From contig JARUPY010000397.1 in assembly GCA_029817715.1 (NCBI GenBank), positions 2,480,001-2,544,000 of the forward strand: DNA of 64,000 bases. Reading direction: 5' to 3'. The translations under genes and the position numbers were made by a program. The stretch is from Melastoma dodecandrum. Its lineage: Eukaryota > Streptophyta > Magnoliopsida > Myrtales > Melastomataceae. The notes below the pieces were generated by a model. It searched no databases and was not told where the DNA came from. It saw only the letters and a program-made list of their open reading frames with translations. Below are positions 57,901 through 64,000 of this stretch, in pieces (position 1 is the stretch's first letter; each line of letters opens with the position of its first letter).

Positions 57901-60900
57901 CAACCATGGCATTTGAGAAGTTGGCGGGGATACTAGCTCGGTCGTCATGTTTAAAGGAGGTGCTCACAGATCTTGGATGGTCCATATGAGCTACTGGAAA
58001 GTTGACGGGTGGGGGAGTGCATCTTATCATTTCTCGCCGGTGTTGTCTCAGATGAGCTATTACCGCAGCAGCATCTTCTGGTATCTCAAATTCCAACAAC
58101 ACAGCACCTTCATAGAAAAGATCGGTTGCCATATATGGACCCTTAGGAATTACTTTCTTAGTTTCATGGATTATCTCGTCTCTGGCCCCCTGATTTACAA
58201 TATTCCCCACATAAACAAAAGGACTATAACCAACCGCCACACCATTAATAATTCCTTTAGTTCCCATTCCCGAGTCCATAAACCTAACCCGCCATGGAAG
58301 ATGTCTACGCATATTATCCCGAGCCTTCACAGTATCTATTATACTCCTGTATTCTACTAATGCAAATCCTTTTCTCGGATGGAAAAAGTAACTCTCCACA
58401 GGACCAAACCTTTCAACTTCATATCTAACATGAGCTTCAAATACATTAGGGCCCATATAACCCAGCCACAACTGCTTGGAAGCAGAAAATATGTCCATTG
58501 ATGCAGAGTCCCCATCAATGTACCAAGGTACTTGACAAGTAGTATTTCTTCTAGGATAATTGTCTCTACGAGAAGTTGAATAGTTTGTCACAGTTCCATT
58601 AGGTGGTTTCTGCTCTAGACCATTCAGAGGTCTGGAAGATACACCAGGAAGATTGCAGTGGTTTGTATTCTCAAGGCCACTCCGGGATGTCAAACACATG
58701 CCATTGTGAGCTTTCATGTTGTAGTTGGGATCACTCTCATTGACGACTGCTGAACCATGAAACCTCTGATGTTGCTGTGAAGTATCGCCTGAAAAAGTTG
58801 CGGATCCACTGAGGAATTCTCTGTCCGCACCTGCATACTGATTAGAAAGCCCATGCCTCATAGAGGGCAGGCATGTAGAAGCAGGACTGGAACTCTCCTC
58901 GTCACTAGTGGCTTGAGTACAGTCTAATTTGACCGTTTCAGGTAAAGTATCCAAACACTGTTGTAAGGCAGATAGGATTTCTGATACAACTTTGGAGGCT
59001 GCCATCTTTTTCAATTTCTTGTACTTCCTGAGAACCCAATTTCCTACAGTAGGATTTCTTACAATTACCTGCAGCCAAGCACCTTCGTATAAGATGCTGT
59101 CACAAGCAGTCTTCTGACAGAAACCCCAACTACAGAACTAACACTTATTCTCAATAGGTCACAGTTAGCACCTCAATGAATCATTCTCTAACCCGGGATA
59201 CAACTCGTACAATCACATTTTCCATATCACTCCTTTAAAATAAAGGTTTAAAACTAAACTCTGTACAAGAATAAATAAAATTCTCAACCATTACACCAAG
59301 GATGCATTAGCTATGCACATAAGGTGATCCTAAATAGCCTTCCTATGACACTGTCCACTGACACTGAGGATTGCTAAAATTCCCACAACACAAAAAACCA
59401 AGTCATGTTGCAGACGTTCAGAAAGAGTAATATCAACTTCCCAAAATGTAACAATAAACTCAAAAGACCAAAACGCTATCTTTTGTAACTAAGTTTCTAC
59501 ACAAAGTAAAAAGGAGGTCAACATAAAATAGAATTGATTCAAATTCTCTATCAAATCAGAAGATAGAAAGATTCAACAGCGAGGCCAAAATAATGAGAAT
59601 CCAAAGACCCGTTTTTTTATGAGTGGAAACAAAAACATTTATCACATATACACAGTCCGCATCAAATTTGACAGGTGACATCACAGCCTCTTCATTAAGA
59701 AAAGAGTTACATCCTTTCTGTAAAAGAAACCAACACATGTTCCTATCCTTCAAAAAATATAAACAAACTGTAACTATTTCATATATAGATTGTTGAGAAT
59801 GGCCTTTAACATACCAGTCCTAATAAGCATTCTCTTGGAGGTCCACGGCAACCATTATGGTTTCCATCTGACAGTGACAACTTCCTAAACTCAATCCCAT
59901 CATTGCTGGTTCCAACAGAACCTGTAGATAACATAGGTTGATCGCTCGTGTTGTCCATAGACGAAGCCATTTCATCGTCGTCTAGCTTGCTCAATACCTG
60001 ACGTAAGAAGAACTGACTTCCCTCTGCTGTTGGGGTGATAAGGATATTAAAACAAGCCTCCAGAATGTTCTTAGGACGAGCAAATAAAATCCTCAAAATG
60101 CATAATCTGCGCAGTTTATCTAACCTAATCAAAGGACAATCTTCATGGTCTAACAATTTCATCTTCATATCAGAAAATGTCGCCTCAGAATCTGGAACTG
60201 CAAAGTTTTCATGATCCAAAATCTCAACTAAACTCCTTCCGCCAAGTGAGGATACAAAAAATGACAGAACATTTTGAAAGACAGCCCCACATATAGCAGA
60301 AGGACAATTTGGTGACTCCGAAGAAGCCGCAGCACAACATATATTGACTAGACCAAGGATGCAGGCCTTAACAGTTAGAAATGCAATGCCATCATCATCT
60401 TGCCCCTTACTTATCCTTTCCACATTCGAATCATGAATGTCGAACATGCCTTTTACTGCAGCTTTGAGAGCAGATGGACAATGGGATGCATATCTTGGAA
60501 TAAGATCAGCAACTATACGTTGTACACTAAGACAGCCTGCAAAATAAAAGATAATAAGACTGATAGCCAGTTACAAGGTTGTTCAGTATCATCTATGTCA
60601 AGAGAGGAGAGGCAAGCAGAGTAAATAAGTAAAGATGCAGGTATAAATAGAGGAGACCATAATGCAGGTCCTCAACCCTGACCTCAGAAGTAAAGTAAAC
60701 ATTTCCCCATATCACCAACCACAACCAACAATTCCTATTCTTTCCCAATCCTAAGAATACCAAGCCAAGCACTAATAGTGTGAGGTAATTAATGCTGATA
60801 GAGCAACAACAGTATGTGAACTTAAAAAAATTCAGGTAAACGAGCCTCCACATGCAAGTTGTAAAGAAAGTGATAAGTCAAAAATGTCTTTGCAACTCAC

Positions 60901-62256
60901 TGAAAGGCCATTCTAGTCTGGAAAAATGTAAACAAATTCAAGTAAAAGATAAGTTTAAAAGCATATTTTATGTGAAAGGGACCACAAGAAAAACATTGGA
61001 CTTGAACTATAAGCATTTGGAAACCATTCCACCATAAAGATGGGCACCATCAGTAAGCTAATTCAATAAATGGAGCCCATTCACCCACATCGATGACAGT
61101 ATATCAATAGTCAACTAAAAAGTTCAGATTGGGTTCATTCTAGAGAAAAGCCCCACATCGAGACAATCTGTTTGATAAGAAACCTGCTAAAAATATAACT
61201 TCAAACAAGTTTCTGGGAAAGAAGCCTTAATATTCAAGCTACTCCTAAACAACCAACAGTAATTCGCACCATATTGTCCAACATCAATTCTTCTTAAACA
61301 AGGTTCATTAACCTTCCGATCATCATCATCCTAACATTTCATCTCCATCAATAATCAATGTCAATGTCCCTTTTTTAAAAAAAAATAGATATTTAACATC
61401 AACATATCTGTTGTATCTACTAATATCATATATACTGAAGCGAAATATTTCATCCATGGTAGGCTGATAGAAGATCAGCAATCGAGTGTCCCAAGAGCTC
61501 AATGACAAATAGCATGTAGAGGGGGAGGGGAGATGAGCATATAGTTATCAACTTTTCATGACTCCGAGAACAAAGCAGACAAAAAGCATTTGACTAAAAG
61601 ATTTAAAAGAGCCATAACACTTATCCTTCTACTGAAAGCATCCAATCAAAAGTTATAATCACTGATAGTCAATCATAGTAACCCCCAAAACAAAATCCAC
61701 ATCCAACACAGGAACCCTAGAAACAGGAAAATAAATCCGGCAACTACAAACTACAAGAATCGATTCAATCACATCAAACACCGTAGTTTTCTCCGTTCAC
61801 CTTTCGCCAGAATCACCAATTAAGTCAAGGATTAACCACACTCCAACAATGAAAAACACTCGAGATCAATGTTCCCTCGCGACAACCACTTCAGACGAAC
61901 TAAAACCATTGAAGAAACGAGCGCGAAAAATTCAATCAAGAAAGCACGGGGGTTTCACCCTTGGAAGCGGAAATGAGAGAAAGGAAAGCCAGCTCGAACT
62001 CCGGGGAGCGCCTCCCTTCCTCGGTTGCGACGAAGGACCTCACACGCTTATAACACTCGTAAACACTCCTAATCTCCCCCCTGTTCCTCCTCTTGGAGAT
62101 AACCTCCTCCTGCGACATCTCCTCCGGAGGCGACGGGGTAGCTGGCGGCGCGGGGCCATCCGGACGATTGGGCCACCCAGGGGGCGGGGACGGGGGCGGC
62201 GACGATGGCTCGTAGAGTCGCCGCTTCTTGAGGGGCTGCTGCTCGGAAGCCGCCAT
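54995..62256 (-). CDS. RRM-like and SPOC domain protein (resembles Arabidopsis At1g27750), 8 exons, 1251 aa
   Basis: SPOC proteins act in transcript 3'-end and RNA regulation (FPA is the known plant case). Exons in transcript order: 61959-62256, 59815-60536, 57513-59068, 56739-56917, 55999-56665, 55840-55921, 55367-55414, 54995-55198; total 3756 nt. The N-terminus (1-99) has KKRR and proline stretches. Residues 100-340 are an all-helical region. About 540-690 is RRM-like ([20 protein letters not shown], then [17 protein letters not shown]). A Pro-rich linker with an 11-Pro run near 1080-1100 precedes the SPOC domain (about 1110-1245: [62 protein letters not shown]). The acceptor at 60537 is good and in phase. 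The long first intron (1.4 kb) makes joining exon 1 to exon 2 the least certain step. It lies tail-to-tail with SAT32. Confidence 0.88.
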
Positions 62257-63386
62257 GGGGGGTGTCGCCGCGGGAGTTGAGGGGCGGTGGGTTCGGTCAC
62301 GCGCTGAGCGTGAATTTTTGCGAGAAGAGGGAGAGGGGGACGGAGAAGAGGGAGGGGACGGTGGGGGTAAACGACCAGAAAAGACGGAAATGCCCCCACG
62401 GACTATATGGAATTACCCCGCCGCCACCGGACCCACGTGGGCGTAAATTAGGCTGGAGATCGGGCCCATTTTGTCCAATGTTGTAATGTGCTGGCCACTT
62501 TGTACCCGAATAAGATTGGTTTCAAAAATAATTTGCGTATATGTTTACAAATAAAACGACGATTTTTATGTAAATTTATGGAGAATGATTTCGCGTGTTA
62601 TAAAAACGTGATCCAAGATCTCGATACTGGTGGAGAAGTTGAGTTCACAGTCCAGAGGTACAATACAAAATCGTTGTTTGAACTAATTTTTAAATTTAAA
62701 TAAAGTCGTTACTTAAAAATACAACTTTGAACACAATCACCTTAAAAAAAATTGTATAGTATTCGAAGTGTTTCGAAAACAGCTAGAACTCATCCTTAAT
62801 TTTTTCAAAATTGTGTTGAACAACTTTAATACCACAAAGTCTGCTAATTAAAATAGAGAGTTCATGAGAATATGATCGCGCCACCATAAAGTCACTACTT
62901 CGAGTCAAATAACTTATGGTGTTATCTGAAAGTTGCTGCTTCTAGTGACTCCATTTGTCAAGTAAAGGTAGCTACTTTTCAAGTAACTAAGAGGATATAC
63001 CACGATTTTTTAAACTCACTGTCTTATTTTACAATATATATATAACCGTACATACTTGCATTTCTCCAGCAATGCTACTCTTAGTCTTGAGAAGAAACTA
63101 GAAGGGCATCGATTGAAAAGTTCTTACCATAAGCAAAAACCAAATGTGAGTTCCCGACAAACAGCCCCCTCTCTCCCAATCCAAACGGGACATCATCGAG
63201 CGCGAATCCAACAATCGAAAGTAACGCTACAATCGGTTACCGAACAGTCTTTTTATCTCCTCATCAGGAGTGAACGAATACCAAGTACAACAATTACTGT
63301 GCTCAACCCTTCTATTAAAGCGAGAAGGCAACTAATCTGCAGGGGATTTATGTTGGGCTTCATTCCCCCGCCGTTGCGTTCTTCCA
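62257..63386. other. SPOC-gene promoter and spacer
   Basis: 62257-62460 is G/C-rich with TGGGCC-like motifs, fitting a promoter/leader for the minus-strand SPOC gene. The remainder is A/T-rich, and the last part is APT 3' UTR. No gene seen. Confidence 0.5.
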
Positions 63387-64000
63387 TCAGGTTGAGCTTA
63401 TGAGGACGAACAACGGCTTGTCGCTGAGCTTTTCCCGACCCTGGCGAGGAAAGCTTTATTAATAGGTGTTTTTCTACTCTCAATAGTACAATGGACAGAA
63501 ACAGTCGAAGAGGTTTAATTGCCAAGGTAAGCCTAAGTCGCCGGATCTCTCATTTTGGGAAGATCAATTCACAAACACTAATTACGTCACGACCATCTAC
63601 TCCTAGGATCTTAACTAAATAAATGGTGATGAAAATGTAAAGAAAATCAGAGACATTCTATTCTATCAAAATTAATACTTACTTTTAGCTCTTCCAGTTC
63701 GATGACGCATGCACACTCAACCACAGTGACCCCAACACGCTCTGCAACACAAAGCCGGGCAATTGATGGTTACGGGCCAGAAGGCAGGCTAAATATTAGA
63801 ACAATTGATACAATAACAATTCCTTATTCTTCCATCGAGTGGACTAGAATATTTGGCATGTGGCGCAGCACTCCAAATCAAAAGTAACAAAAAGCCTGAA
63901 AAACAACACCTAGCAGTCTGATAGCAGCACACAATGTGCCCCCTGTGGCGATGAGATCATCCACAACCAAGGCACGTTCGCCTTCTTGTACGGCCCCAAC
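63387..64000 (-). CDS. APT1: Adenine phosphoribosyltransferase, C-terminal part (gene runs off the right edge)
   Basis: Converts adenine plus PRPP to AMP (purine salvage; in plants also cytokinin bases). Three exons are visible in transcript order: 63910-64000 (partial), 63683-63741, 63387-63440. The first ends with the PRPP-binding signature ALVVDDLIATGGT followed by LCAAIRLL. The second is ERVGVTVVECACVIELEELK and the third GREKLSDKPLFVLISST before TGA. Phases join without gaps (91 nt with one spare base, then 59, then 54). The PRPP motif (DDLIATGGT) is complete. The N-terminal half lies beyond position 64000. Paralogue number (APT1 or another) cannot be settled from this fragment. Confidence 0.93.

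Overview
This is a gene-dense piece of a flowering-plant nuclear genome. Every large gene is split by short introns (about 70-400 bp) with plant-type splice sites. The recognisable families are plant ones (KIN-7 kinesin, SOFL, DUF7950, SAT32-type IFRD, AINTEGUMENTA-like AP2, P5CS remnant), and the spacers are A/T-rich with plant LTR and SINE debris. I cannot fix the lineage below angiosperms.

Left to right: the first 88 bp hold the start of a minus-strand AP2/AINTEGUMENTA-like gene, followed by about 4.3 kb of spacer. A 28-exon PRP40 splicing-factor gene lies at 5044-13462 (+). A spacer with a foldback element follows, then an 18-exon KIN-7N-like kinesin at 16324-21540 (-) and a short SINE with target-site duplication at 22.4 kb. 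From 22.8 to 35.5 kb is a decaying corridor: a bZIP gene split by a 1.6-kb solo LTR, a stop-riddled UTP4/POPCORN-like WD40 pseudogene (+), one apparently intact small SOFL gene (-), and a fragmentary P5CS pseudogene (-).

From 36.6 kb genes are intact again: a YIPF1-type Golgi membrane protein (-), an uncharacterised 713-aa charged protein (-), a DUF7950 protein (-), the GPN2/QQT1 GTPase (+, with two U12-type introns), the SAT32/IFRD gene (+), a 1251-aa RRM-like/SPOC-domain gene (-) and the 3' end of adenine phosphoribosyltransferase (-, running off the right edge). From memory, APT1, a UTP4-like gene, a SPOC gene and SAT32 lie in the same part of Arabidopsis chromosome 1, so part of this window may be an old syntenic block.

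The genes are independent housekeeping loci rather than an operon or pathway: pre-mRNA splicing (PRP40), microtubule motor, Golgi trafficking, RNA polymerase assembly (GPN2), RNA-related SPOC protein and purine salvage (APT). The most noteworthy observations are two minor-spliceosome introns in one GPN2 gene, a 140-bp almost pure poly-C tract between two convergent genes, repeated sense-strand poly-C tracts in 5' leaders, the LTR-split bZIP gene with an exact 5-bp duplication, the SINE with a 15-bp duplication, and the cluster of broken genes. I see no evidence of a wholly new multi-gene system. Exon coordinates were read by eye from splice sites, frame and family similarity; every complete gene model sums to a multiple of three.
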